A stretch of 64,000 bases of DNA from Sphingobacterium detergens (GTDB lineage: Bacteria > Bacteroidota > Bacteroidia > Sphingobacteriales > Sphingobacteriaceae), in NCBI RefSeq assembly GCF_003610355.1, contig NZ_RAPY01000004.1, positions 310,001 through 374,000 on the forward strand. The letters are read 5' to 3'. The notes under the pieces are model-generated. The model saw only the letters and a program-made list of their open reading frames with translations, was not told the DNA's origin and did no database searches. Shown one piece after another: positions 19,399 to 28,467 of this stretch (its first letter is position 1; the number at the start of each line of letters is the position of its first letter). Both the position numbers and the translations under genes were made by a program.

Positions 19399-22300
19399 AT
19401 GATGCCATTACGTATTTGTATACTTTGGGTTTTTAGTACGCTGTTTGTCCTTTCTATTTCTAATGCACAGGAGAAGAACTATCGTTTTTTACATCTTGAT
19501 GTAAACGAAGGTTTATCACAAGGGAGTGTTTTTGCTATCGAACAAGATCACCTGGGCTTTATGTGGATTGGTACCCGTGATGGCCTGAATAAATATGATG
19601 CACGTAAGTTTACAATTTATAGAAGCAATCCGCAGGATAGCCTTTCCCTGGAACATAATTTTATACAAGCAATTACCCAGGACAAGAAACAACGACTTTG
19701 GGTAGGGACAACAGGCGGCCTTAATTTATACAATCGGAATGCAGATAATTTTACGCGCATTCCTTTACCAGTCGTTGAGAGCACAAGTGGGAAAATAGAA
19801 GTGAATGTGCATCAAATTTTCCAAGATTCAAATGGTGTAATTTGGATTGCTACAAATGTTGGATTATATCGGATAAAAGAAGGTGCTCATTTGGAGGCAG
19901 AACTTGTTTTCAATGAAATTACGGTTGAAGGGAGCAATGGCCGCTCGTATTTTAGAAATTTTAGAACGATATACGAGGACGGGAAGAAAAGATTATGGTT
20001 TTGTACAGATGATGCAATCGTGCTGATGCAGTCAGCTTCCAGGGATGGCAATAGATTGAAAGTGTTGCGGACCTATTTCAATCAGAAAGGATTGGTTAAT
20101 AAAGTAAATCAACGATTTCAGGCCGTTCTGGAATTTGCTCCCGGTGTGTTTTGGGTAGGAACAAAATACAACGGCATAAAAATAATCAATGAAAATACAG
20201 GAGAGGTATCTTCTTTGAATACTGATGATAGTCCTGCTGCAAATTTGGCAAATCAGGATGTACGCTCTTTGAAGAAGGCTGACGATGGGAGCATCTGGAT
20301 TGGAACATTCAATGGCCTTTATTTATACCGAAACGGGAAAATATTATTTATACAGGCTGACGATAACAATCCCAATAGTTTGAGTAACAACTCCATTCGA
20401 CCGATATTTCAGGATAAAAGAGGCTCTATCTGGATCGGTACTTATTTTGGCGGGATTAATATCTACGATAAAGATATCCCCAATTTCCAAAATTTCACCC
20501 ATCAATCTCGACGAAATAGCTTGAGCTACAATGTTGTCAGTGCTTTTTTAGAGAATCCAAATGGCGAGCTAGTCATTGGGACAGAGGGTGGTGGATTGAA
20601 TTATTTCAACCGATATACCAATTCATTTTTTAACGAGCGACATGATAAAAGTAGTGCGGGAAGCCTAAGCCATAATAATGTAAAGTCTATCTGTCGCGAT
20701 CGGGAGGGTAATTTATGGGTCGGCACTTATGATGGTGGATTAAATTTAAGACGTAAAGGGCAGCAGACTTACGAACATTTTCGTTTTGATCCAAATGTGG
20801 CAAATGGGCTTGCTAATAATAACGTGTATGCACTACTGGAGGATCGCCAGGGCGATATTTGGATCGGAACATTTGGAGGTGGTTTGCAGGTGCAACGGAA
20901 AAATCAAAAGCCAGGCTATTTCCAAACTTTCAATGTAGGGAGCAAGCAGTTGAGCTCAAATATGGTCAGAGCACTCATGGAGGATTCCAGAGGTAATTTA
21001 TGGATCGGTACTTCTAATGGACTAAATCTTAAAATAGCAGGTACCGATAAGTTCATATCGTTTTTGAATCACAAAAATGACTCGCTGTCGATCAGTGGTA
21101 ACGATATTATTAGTATTCACGAAGATAGAAAAGGACAAATCTGGATTGGAACCTATATGGGAGGTTTAAATCGCTATCTGCCCGAAAAGAAAGCCTTTAA
21201 ACGTTTCAATGAACAAAATGGCCTTCCAGTCAATAATGTTTTTGGTATTCTGAGTGATCTAAAGAACAAATTGTGGCTAAGCACAAACACAGGGATTACC
21301 TGTTTCGATCCGCAAGCAGGAAGTGTTAGAAGTTATACAAAAGTGGATGGTTTGCCTGGTAATGAATATATTCAAAATGCAGCCACCATACTGCGGGACG
21401 GAAAATTTGCTTTTGGTAGCTTTTCTGGTTTTACCCTATTCAATCCAGACAGTCTTAGCGTCAATAGCTATGTTCCACCGATACAGTTTACTGATCTTAA
21501 ATTGTTTAATCGTACTGTTAGACCCGGAATTGATGGTGTAATCCCCAAGGACATATCCATGATGGATGAATTGGTATTAGATCACAATCAGAATGTATTC
21601 AGTCTTGAATTCAGCGTGTTAAATTATGTTCATCCTGAAAAAAATAACTATGCCTATTATTTAAAAGGTTTTGATCAGGAATGGAATTATGTCACCAATC
21701 CAGTCGCTACCTATACAAACTTGGATCCGGGGAATTATGAACTCTGGATAAAAGGGGCAAATAATGACGGTATCTGGAATGAAAAGGCGCGGGTTTTAAA
21801 AATAAGAATTCTCCCAGCACCTTGGAAAACATGGTGGGCTTATACAGGTTATTTCTTGATTTTGGGTTTTATTGTGTTCCTGATTATCCGTTTTTTTCAT
21901 GGTAGAAATAAACTAAAACGTGATCTTTTGATCCGAAAGATTGCTTCCGAGAAGCAGGAGGAACTGCATGAAGCCAAACTGAATTTCTTTACAAATATCT
22001 CGCATGAATTCCGTACACCCCTGTCTTTGATTATAGGGCCATTGAATCAATTGAAAACGGATCATTCGCTATCTGACTATGCACAGGAACATCTGGGCTA
22101 CGCCACACGAAATGCTGATCGCTTGATGAATTTGGTCAATCAGCTACTTGATTTCCGGAAACATGAAGGCGGAAAAATGGAACTGCACAGTCAGAAAGTT
22201 CTTGTATCCGAATATCTTAAAAATGTTTTATTAAACTTCCATTTTATAGCAGAGAAGAATAATATCCAGTTTTTTCTTGAGAATAATATTTCCACCGATT

Positions 22301-23574
22301 ACCATGCATATTTTGATCCTGAGCAGTTTGAGAAAGTGCTTGTCAATTTGATTTACAATGCCTTTAAATTTACCGATAAGGGGGGACGGATAAAAGTACA
22401 AGTTGAACTTGATGGTAATGGCGATACGGCTAAATTACTTGTTTCCGTCTGGGATTCCGGCAGAGGCATCCCCGCAAAAGATATACCCTTTGTATTTGAA
22501 CAATTCTATCAGGCAAACACCGAGGGTTTTGTGGCCACTAGTAGTGGTATAGGACTTGCATTGTCAAGGTCCATTATCCATTTACATGGCGGCTTGTTAA
22601 CTGTTGAAAGTAATATGGCCGCAGAACCTTTAGCTTATAATACAGTCTTTCGGATCAGTCTGCCGCAGCAGAATGTACATATAGATGCTTCATTTACAAC
22701 CGATATGTTAAGCGGAATTGAAGAAACGAATGTCTCTGAACAGTCTGCTCAATTGGTCGATGATCAGGAGCTTGTGGAAGTTGAAAATGACCGGACAGCA
22801 GATGAGAAGCCGATTATTCTTGTTGCCGAAGATAATGTCGAGCTGAGATGTTTTCTTTGCGAAAACCTACGCAAGAAATATGTGGTTTTAGAAGCAAACG
22901 ATGGAAACGAGGCGCTGGCATTGGTTCACGCCAAACAACCGGATATTATTATTTCAGATGTGACGATGCCAAACTGTGATGGTATAACACTGTTGCAACA
23001 AATAAAGAATGATAATAGCACTAATCACATTCCGGTTATTTTATTGACGGCGCGAACCGCAGACCCCTATATCACCGAGGCTTTCGAAGTGGGAACTGAT
23101 GATTATATTACCAAACCGTTCAGTATGCCACATTTGATTCAGAAAATATCAAACATCATACAGACGAGAAAACGTTTGGAGGAAAAATTTGTTCAAAATT
23201 ATCTTTTGGGAGGACAGGGGACAGAGACTACCGAAAGAACACGCTTTTTGGATCAGGTATTGCGTATTGTGGAGGAAAACCTAGGCTGCGAGGATTTCGG
23301 TGTGCAGGAGCTGACGAAGGCTATAGGCGTGAGCCGATCAGTTTTATACCGTAAGATAAAACAGCAAACTGGTTTGAATCTGGTTGAATTTATCAATATG
23401 GTACGTCTGAAAAAAGCAGCACAAATACTGTTGAATAATAGTGAATTGAGTATTAGCGAAGTTGCTTATCAAGTAGGCTTCAATGACCCAAAATATTTTA
23501 GTAAAACCTTTAAGAAATTCTATAAAGAAAGTCCACGTACCTATATCGAGAAATTTAGTGTTAAAAATAATTAA
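19399..23574 (+). CDS. Hybrid two-component system sensor/regulator (HTCS) of the PUL
   Basis: A 1391-residue one-protein signalling system. Order: signal peptide (1-24); two seven-bladed Reg_prop propellers (about 28-690, repeats of the type GxLWIGTxxGLN); Y_Y_Y domain (about 720-795); one membrane segment (about 811-832); histidine kinase with NISHEFRTPLSLI (phosphoacceptor His869) and ATPase motifs ending in GIGLALS; receiver domain with Asp1187 in SDVTMPNCDG and Lys in the TKPF motif; AraC-type helix-turn-helix (about 1283-1387). The periplasmic propellers bind oligosaccharide breakdown products, and the DNA-binding end switches on the PUL. Its position at the end of the enzyme genes makes it the likely regulator of the SusC/D operons here. 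Confidence 0.96.
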   Translation: MMPLRICILWVFSTLFVLSISNAQEKNYRFLHLDVNEGLSQGSVFAIEQDHLGFMWIGTRDGLNKYDARKFTIYRSNPQDSLSLEHNFIQAITQDKKQRLWVGTTGGLNLYNRNADNFTRIPLPVVESTSGKIEVNVHQIFQDSNGVIWIATNVGLYRIKEGAHLEAELVFNEITVEGSNGRSYFRNFRTIYEDGKKRLWFCTDDAIVLMQSASRDGNRLKVLRTYFNQKGLVNKVNQRFQAVLEFAPGVFWVGTKYNGIKIINENTGEVSSLNTDDSPAANLANQDVRSLKKADDGSIWIGTFNGLYLYRNGKILFIQADDNNPNSLSNNSIRPIFQDKRGSIWIGTYFGGINIYDKDIPNFQNFTHQSRRNSLSYNVVSAFLENPNGELVIGTEGGGLNYFNRYTNSFFNERHDKSSAGSLSHNNVKSICRDREGNLWVGTYDGGLNLRRKGQQTYEHFRFDPNVANGLANNNVYALLEDRQGDIWIGTFGGGLQVQRKNQKPGYFQTFNVGSKQLSSNMVRALMEDSRGNLWIGTSNGLNLKIAGTDKFISFLNHKNDSLSISGNDIISIHEDRKGQIWIGTYMGGLNRYLPEKKAFKRFNEQNGLPVNNVFGILSDLKNKLWLSTNTGITCFDPQAGSVRSYTKVDGLPGNEYIQNAATILRDGKFAFGSFSGFTLFNPDSLSVNSYVPPIQFTDLKLFNRTVRPGIDGVIPKDISMMDELVLDHNQNVFSLEFSVLNYVHPEKNNYAYYLKGFDQEWNYVTNPVATYTNLDPGNYELWIKGANNDGIWNEKARVLKIRILPAPWKTWWAYTGYFLILGFIVFLIIRFFHGRNKLKRDLLIRKIASEKQEELHEAKLNFFTNISHEFRTPLSLIIGPLNQLKTDHSLSDYAQEHLGYATRNADRLMNLVNQLLDFRKHEGGKMELHSQKVLVSEYLKNVLLNFHFIAEKNNIQFFLENNISTDYHAYFDPEQFEKVLVNLIYNAFKFTDKGGRIKVQVELDGNGDTAKLLVSVWDSGRGIPAKDIPFVFEQFYQANTEGFVATSSGIGLALSRSIIHLHGGLLTVESNMAAEPLAYNTVFRISLPQQNVHIDASFTTDMLSGIEETNVSEQSAQLVDDQELVEVENDRTADEKPIILVAEDNVELRCFLCENLRKKYVVLEANDGNEALALVHAKQPDIIISDVTMPNCDGITLLQQIKNDNSTNHIPVILLTARTADPYITEAFEVGTDDYITKPFSMPHLIQKISNIIQTRKRLEEKFVQNYLLGGQGTETTERTRFLDQVLRIVEENLGCEDFGVQELTKAIGVSRSVLYRKIKQQTGLNLVEFINMVRLKKAAQILLNNSELSISEVAYQVGFNDPKYFSKTFKKFYKESPRTYIEKFSVKNN

Positions 23575-23679
23575 GGGCTCACAAGCACCAACAACCATGA
23601 AAATCAACTGAAGGTTCTTTCTGGCCAATAAACCAGGCGTAGCGAGTTCATTAATACCTTAATAAAAAAACGAATCAAT

Positions 23680-23745
23680 AAAAAAAGGTTTTCAAACGGG
23701 GAGAATGAAAACCTTCAATAACCAATTATAAACCTAAATTATGAT
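23680..23745 (-). ncRNA. Candidate small RNA, copy 1 of a duplicated 66-nt element
   Basis: Read on the minus strand, a -7-like box TATATTTG (plus coordinates 23750-23757) is followed about 5 nt later by a 66-nt stretch that ends in a hairpin (9-bp arms AAGGTTTTC / GAAAACCTT, 13-nt loop containing CTCCCCG) and seven T. A second copy at 45439-45504 matches in 65 of 66 positions; identity stops abruptly at the predicted start site. No coding frame of note lies inside. It converges on the 3' end of the HTCS gene. Alternative: on the plus strand the right half (AATAACC...AAACC...ATGAT) resembles a SusC leader such as that before 4121, so it could be a relict leader. Confidence 0.6.
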
Positions 23746-23749
23746 AGTA

Positions 23750-23757
23750 CAAATATA
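23750..23757 (-). promoter_or_regulatory. -7 box of small RNA copy 1
   Basis: CAAATATA on the plus strand equals TATATTTG on the minus strand, matching TAnnTTTG. It lies in the same register as the box of copy 2, although the surrounding bases differ between the two copies. The -33 position (near 23778) reads TTTC rather than TTTG, so this promoter may be weaker than that of copy 2. Confidence 0.5.
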
Positions 23758-23843
23758 GCTGTTTTAAACTTCACCTGAAAATAAATTAGCAACCTTATTG
23801 GATTGTGTAGCTTAAAATCGACAAAGTCTTTTATGTGTTTTAG

Positions 23844-25043
23844 CTATAGCCTATTCGTTTTAGCTAGCTTACTGATAAAAAAAAGTGTGAGCAGCCCCAA
23901 AGCCGCAAATACAGCGTATCCCAATCCGATTTCAAGTTGAGAAGAGGGGTTTATTAAACTGACTGTACCGTAACTCAGGGAGGACGTTAACAGGTAAGTA
24001 ATTCCACCGACCAATCCGCCGGCTATTCCTGCTGACAATGGGAATCGACCCAAACAATAACTGAAATAATTATTGAATATAAATCCGGCGGAACAATGTA
24101 CCGCAAATGCGAAGAAAGTCAGTGTATATAAATTTGTCTGATAAGGGGATACCACAATCATCAATAATACCAGGATAATCTGAATAAAATTAGCAATTCG
24201 CAACTTCGGTATTAAGGCTCTTTTGATCAGCGCTTTTCCAATAAAACCACCGCACATCCAAGCTAATCCCATGATAAGTGAGGTGTAGCCTGTCGTGATT
24301 GCTCCGTAACCCAATTGATGCTCGATAAAAAATGGGCCACTAAGGTTATAAAACATGACTAATCCGTAAGATATTCCGCACATCAACACGCCAAAAGTAA
24401 AATCGTTTGTCTTTAACATCATTTTAAATTCGCCGATAAGATAGTTGACGTGTAACGGTTTTCTTTGTTTAATTGTCTCGCCAGAGAAGATAAATTCCAG
24501 GACAAAAAGTACCGCACTATAAACTGCGAGGACCATAAAATTTGAACGCCATCCAAACTGCGTTTGTAAGTATCCACCAATAAAGGGGGCTACAATAGGT
24601 CCAATAGACCAGACGATGGTCATGATACTGAGATAGTGCTTGCGTTGCTCGCCCTCGTACACATCGACAAAGTAAGCCCGTTTGGAAATGACGACGAATG
24701 CTGAAAGAATACCCTGCAAAATACGCATGCAGTAAATTGTCCAGATATCATTTGTGGTGGCGGTGATCCAAAAACTAAGGATAAAAAGGAACAACGAAAT
24801 TAGATTGATCCGGTATCTACCCCATGCGTCCACGAGCGCACCGGTAAAGAATTGAGCTACACCGTAGCTGATTAGAAACAATGATAGTGTTAACTGGATA
24901 CGGCTTTCACTGAGACCAAACTCCAAGGCCATTTGAGGCATCGAAGGAAGATAGATATCAGTAGCAAGACCTGTAATTGGAACAAGTGCAAAAGCCAGTA
25001 TCGTTGGAACAAAAGATTGTCTGGGTTTAGTGTTTTTTTCCAT
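23844..25043 (-). CDS. Bcr/CflA-type multidrug efflux MFS transporter
   Basis: A 399-residue, 12-helix major facilitator of the DHA1 drug:H+ antiporter group, starting at the ATG at 25043; the longer frame to 25136 adds 31 residues without transporter character. TDIYLPSMPQMALEFG in helix 1 and the loop 2-3 motif GALVDAWGRYR (a variant of motif A, GPLSDRFGRR) are typical of Bcr/CflA proteins. VISKRAYFVDVYEGEQRKHYLSIMTIVWSIGPIVAPFIGGYL covers helices 4-5 with motif C. It should export a hydrophobic drug or metabolite; the substrate is not deducible. It is divergent from the amidohydrolase gene. Confidence 0.88.
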   Translation of the reverse strand: MEKNTKPRQSFVPTILAFALVPITGLATDIYLPSMPQMALEFGLSESRIQLTLSLFLISYGVAQFFTGALVDAWGRYRINLISLFLFILSFWITATTNDIWTIYCMRILQGILSAFVVISKRAYFVDVYEGEQRKHYLSIMTIVWSIGPIVAPFIGGYLQTQFGWRSNFMVLAVYSAVLFVLEFIFSGETIKQRKPLHVNYLIGEFKMMLKTNDFTFGVLMCGISYGLVMFYNLSGPFFIEHQLGYGAITTGYTSLIMGLAWMCGGFIGKALIKRALIPKLRIANFIQIILVLLMIVVSPYQTNLYTLTFFAFAVHCSAGFIFNNYFSYCLGRFPLSAGIAGGLVGGITYLLTSSLSYGTVSLINPSSQLEIGLGYAVFAALGLLTLFFISKLAKTNRL

Positions 25044-25306
25044 CGTGATAATTTGTCGACAAAAATAATTCCATTGATGGATACAAAATATATAGAATTC
25101 AAACAAATTATTGTGAAAATCAAACAGCCTGATCACAATGCCCCAAAAGCAACAATATTGACGCCATTATGACGATTAGTGGGGGCGATAATAGACTTGG
25201 TATTTCTTCTCTTGGCTTTGGCATACAACATTTTTAACTTAACTTGTTGGACGATTTATATAAGATTATCATAATAGAACTATCGTTTTTAACTAATATC
25301 TCGATA

Positions 25307-26509
25307 ATGAATGACTTGTTGAAAGACCTGAACGCTGAAATTGATGCTATTTTTCCAAAGGTCGTTGCTATCCGTCGGCATATCCATCAGCATCCTGAGT
25401 TATCTTTTCAGGAATATGAGACTAGTGCCTATATCCAGGAACAATTAACCGCACTCGATATCCCATTTAAACTTGTGGCCAATACTGGTGTGGTTGCCCT
25501 ATTGGAGGGCGAAAAATCACCTAGTGATACTATTGTGGTTTTAAGGGCTGATATTGATGCGTTACCTATTCATGAGCAGAATGATGTGTTCTATAAATCT
25601 AAAAATGAAGGCGTCATGCACGCTTGTGGACACGATTTTCATACAGCAAATCTATTGGGTGTAGCCTCTGTCTTAAAGGGGTATAAAACTGAATTTTCAG
25701 GAAAGATTGTATTACTGTTTCAGCCTGCGGAGGAAAAAATTCCCGGTGGGGCAATCCAGATTTTGGAATCCGGTATATTGGAATCTTTTGGTGGAAAGAT
25801 TAAGGCTATTTTGGGAATGCACGTAAGTCCACGTGTTCCGTTGGGAAAAATAGGTTTACGACCAGGAAGGTTTATGGCTTCGAGTGATGAATTTTATATG
25901 ACGATCAAAGGGCGTGGTGGTCATGCTGCTGAACCACATCGGGCCATAGATCCAATTATGATCGCTGCACAACTGCTCACGACCTTACAGCAAGTGGTCA
26001 GCCGTAAGGCGAATCCGGATATCCCATCCGTACTGACTTTTGGTCGTTTTATCGGTGAAGGGGCAGCTAATGTTATCCCTGAAGAAGTAAAACTGGCCGG
26101 AACCTTCCGGACAATGGACGAAGCCTGGCGTAAAGAAGCGTTGGAAACAGTTGCCGAAATTTCACGAACATTACCTGTAGCTTTGGGAGCGACAGTGGAT
26201 GTCGAGGTTCGACATGGCTATCCTGCGTTGAACAACAACCCTGAATTGACCCAGCAGGTGAAAAATATCATACAGACAAGCATGGGGAATGAAGTGGTAC
26301 AGGATTTGGAAATTTGGATGGCAGCAGAAGATTTTGCTTATTACTCTTATCAATATCCAGCTTTGTTTATATTGGTAGGGACGAATAATAACGATAATAC
26401 GACTCAACATGGGCTTCATAATCCTCAGTTCAACCTCGACGAAAAGGCGTTTAAAATAGGAATTTCAGTATTTGTAAATGCTGCACTGTCCCTCTTGAAC
26501 GAGTCTTAA
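25307..26509 (+). CDS. M20-family amidohydrolase (aminoacylase/carboxypeptidase type)
   Basis: A 400-residue cytoplasmic metallohydrolase starting at ATG 25307; the TTG at 25244 would add a 21-residue non-homologous tail. RRHIHQHPELSFQEYETSAYIQ and HACGHDFHTANLLGVA provide the metal-binding Cys/His signature of the M20D group (IAA-amino acid hydrolase, N-acyl-amino acid hydrolase, carboxypeptidase Ss1). LLFQPAEEKIPGGAIQ carries the catalytic Glu pair, and GRGGHAAEPHRAIDP is in the dimerisation domain. It hydrolyses an N-acyl amino acid or small peptide. Its stop is one base from the stop of the convergent YiiX gene. Confidence 0.9.
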   Translation: MNDLLKDLNAEIDAIFPKVVAIRRHIHQHPELSFQEYETSAYIQEQLTALDIPFKLVANTGVVALLEGEKSPSDTIVVLRADIDALPIHEQNDVFYKSKNEGVMHACGHDFHTANLLGVASVLKGYKTEFSGKIVLLFQPAEEKIPGGAIQILESGILESFGGKIKAILGMHVSPRVPLGKIGLRPGRFMASSDEFYMTIKGRGGHAAEPHRAIDPIMIAAQLLTTLQQVVSRKANPDIPSVLTFGRFIGEGAANVIPEEVKLAGTFRTMDEAWRKEALETVAEISRTLPVALGATVDVEVRHGYPALNNNPELTQQVKNIIQTSMGNEVVQDLEIWMAAEDFAYYSYQYPALFILVGTNNNDNTTQHGLHNPQFNLDEKAFKIGISVFVNAALSLLNES

Positions 26510-26510
26510 A

Positions 26511-27188
26511 TTAGTTGCTTGCTACCGTTGTCAAAAGCTCACTATTGAAAATAGATGCCGGTGAAATTACTGTTTCCTCCAAAGGGATCTGATTGCCGTA
26601 ACGTTCTTTGAGTTTGCTTTTGACCTCGGCGCTACTGAGGTCAAAATCTTTGAGTTTTTCCAGTTTGCCTACTTCGATTCCGGCACCGCGCTGATAGATT
26701 TTCCAGATCAGTTCCGAACAATAAATTCTGTTGTCCGACCATTCGAATGTGGCATCGTAGTTTTTACCCAAAAATCCCTCACCGATTCCCTTCATTTTAG
26801 CTAAAACTTCTTTTGATAGTACTTTGTCTGCTTCTTTAAGTCGTTTGATGACATAATGTTTGTTTTTTCCTCGAGCGATCCAATCCGTCAAGCTGGTAAC
26901 TGTGACGGGTTGAACAGCCTCTAGCACATAAGGTTTTCCATCCTCGTGAAAAATAAGACCACAGTGAGAGTAAGGAGAACCTGTCGCTAGTTGCACAGCT
27001 TTACATTGAGGAGAGACGGATGACTGAAAGATCATATCGCCATCTTTTAACTGAGGTAGCATCGCGCTACTGTTAACTTTTTTATCTAAAGATCCGTTTT
27101 GAGCTTTCGTTGCATTAATATGGAAATAAGATCGCCCGATCAGCAACGTGCAAATGATTATCAGGATAAATACAGCTATTTTTTTCAT
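26511..27188 (-). CDS. YiiX/YebB-like permuted papain-fold cysteine hydrolase
   Basis: A 225-residue protein from ATG 27188 with an N-terminal membrane anchor or signal (IAVFILIIICTLLIG). The remainder matches YiiX-type NlpC/P60-related hydrolases: LKDGDMIFQSS, SPYSHCGLIF (His75), a Glu at 90 and RIYCSELIWKIYQ (Cys157). In this permuted fold the His precedes the Cys, as seen here. These proteins are thought to cleave amide or ester bonds in cell-wall peptides or lipids; the actual substrate is unknown. The upstream spacer of over 300 bp suggests its own promoter. Confidence 0.85.
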   Translation of the reverse strand: MKKIAVFILIIICTLLIGRSYFHINATKAQNGSLDKKVNSSAMLPQLKDGDMIFQSSVSPQCKAVQLATGSPYSHCGLIFHEDGKPYVLEAVQPVTVTSLTDWIARGKNKHYVIKRLKEADKVLSKEVLAKMKGIGEGFLGKNYDATFEWSDNRIYCSELIWKIYQRGAGIEVGKLEKLKDFDLSSAEVKSKLKERYGNQIPLEETVISPASIFNSELLTTVASN

Positions 27189-27510
27189 CTGTATAATTTT
27201 TTTTAAATAGGACATATCATCTGCTATTATCGTTTATTCCAGTAAGATACGAAACGTATCGGCATAATTTATAGATTTATCTGTATGACCTTATTTTGGT
27301 AACGTTATTTTAGCTGTTGTTAGTATGCGCTGATTATGAATTGCTTTTTCAATCTTGTTATTCCTTTAAATAGCTATGCTGCTATTCAATCCCTATACCA
27401 CCAGAAGTAGTGCATAGCATAAGTTGTTATCCTTATCTTATAGCTATGAATTGTTTTTAAGTTTAGTTATTAGGATGATAGATAGTTTGATGTGTGTGAT
27501 AAGTGTTGTT
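27189..27510. other. Gene-free spacer with a 15-bp palindrome
   Basis: No plausible gene here. The only notable structure is GATACG-AAA-CGTATC at 27246-27260, a perfect 6-bp inverted repeat 58 bp upstream of the YiiX-like start, which could be an operator. The rest is AT-rich and without clear hairpins. Confidence 0.4.
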
Positions 27511-28467
27511 TTATTTAAAAAGATCGGATAGCTTTTTTGCTTTCACCTGCTCTGCGAATTGAATTGCATTAAGTACTTCTGTTTCATATTTGTATACCTT
27601 GTCTGTTGAAGCACCATGACCCAAAAGATAGCGTGCGATAACCTTGTTTTTTTGTTGTATTGCTTTACCGAGCAAGGTGCATTGTGTAAAACTGTAGTCG
27701 AATTTGACTTCATCTATACCCCAGATGTTTAAACTGTTTAAGGATGTTTTTTTGATAAAATCCAAGTCGTCCTGTTCGATCGCCATTTTAAGCAATTCGA
27801 AGTCATTGAAATTCTTATTCTTTGTCAAAAATGAGTTGTAAAAGAACTTTGCCACAGCGTAGTTTTTACTGGCTAACATATTGTGGATCGCATTGTAACC
27901 AAATTCTGCTGTGTTTGAGAAATCGTTCAATTGGCTTAAAAACAAGAGTATGTTTTCTTTGGGGACGGTCCCCCAGTTGAGTCGCTTTAATTGCTCTAAA
28001 TCATTTACTGTAAATAAAGTTTCCAGTTCCCTGATAAAGTTCAAAGAAAATAAATGACCGTCCAATCCAGGTTCGGATGGTAGATTGCCGGTTCTTAATA
28101 TTTTGAGTTCGTTATCAGTAGCCTGATAATTAACAGAAATGGGAGACCCCTGATAACTAGTAATTTTAAGTTCTGAGTCAGTTAATTCATACCGTTTCAG
28201 CCTAAGATTCTCGACATTTGTGCCTGGGAATAGGGTATTCAGATTCAATACTATAGCAAGATAGCTGCTATCATTTACCTGTAGATTGTAGTGTAAATAG
28301 CCATCGTCACTGATTGAATAGGGGCTGAGCGACTGGTGCTGGAGTTGATCAGGCGTAGCCGCCCAAGTCTCCTGCGGCAATAGGACTGTGCTTAGACTAA
28401 CGAATAAACAGCATATGTACGTTGATGTTCGCAAAAGCAATGCTCGAATGAAATACGGCTTATTCAT
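27511..28467 (-). CDS. Secreted protein with C-terminal ankyrin-like repeat, unknown function
   Basis: A 318-residue protein from ATG 28467 (an ATG two codons earlier at 28473 is also possible). An N-terminal hydrophobic signal ends near ETWAATP. The middle (about 40-150) looks like a beta-rich domain with no family I recognise. From about 185 it becomes helical, with paired-helix ankyrin-like units: NAIHNMLASKNYAVAKFFYNSFL and TLLGKAIQQKNKVIARYLLGHGAS. The start codon overlaps the 3' end of the upstream 164-codon gene, implying coupled translation. Function unknown; ankyrin-type repeats suggest a protein-binding role in the periplasm. Confidence 0.75.
   Translation of the reverse strand: MNKPYFIRALLLRTSTYICCLFVSLSTVLLPQETWAATPDQLQHQSLSPYSISDDGYLHYNLQVNDSSYLAIVLNLNTLFPGTNVENLRLKRYELTDSELKITSYQGSPISVNYQATDNELKILRTGNLPSEPGLDGHLFSLNFIRELETLFTVNDLEQLKRLNWGTVPKENILLFLSQLNDFSNTAEFGYNAIHNMLASKNYAVAKFFYNSFLTKNKNFNDFELLKMAIEQDDLDFIKKTSLNSLNIWGIDEVKFDYSFTQCTLLGKAIQQKNKVIARYLLGHGASTDKVYKYETEVLNAIQFAEQVKAKKLSDLFK

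Noticed and set aside
25111..25138. TTGTGA...TCACAA as a CRP-type site between the MFS and M20 genes
   Set aside because: The half-sites are 16 bp apart, not the 6 bp expected for CRP, and both are AT-rich hexamers.
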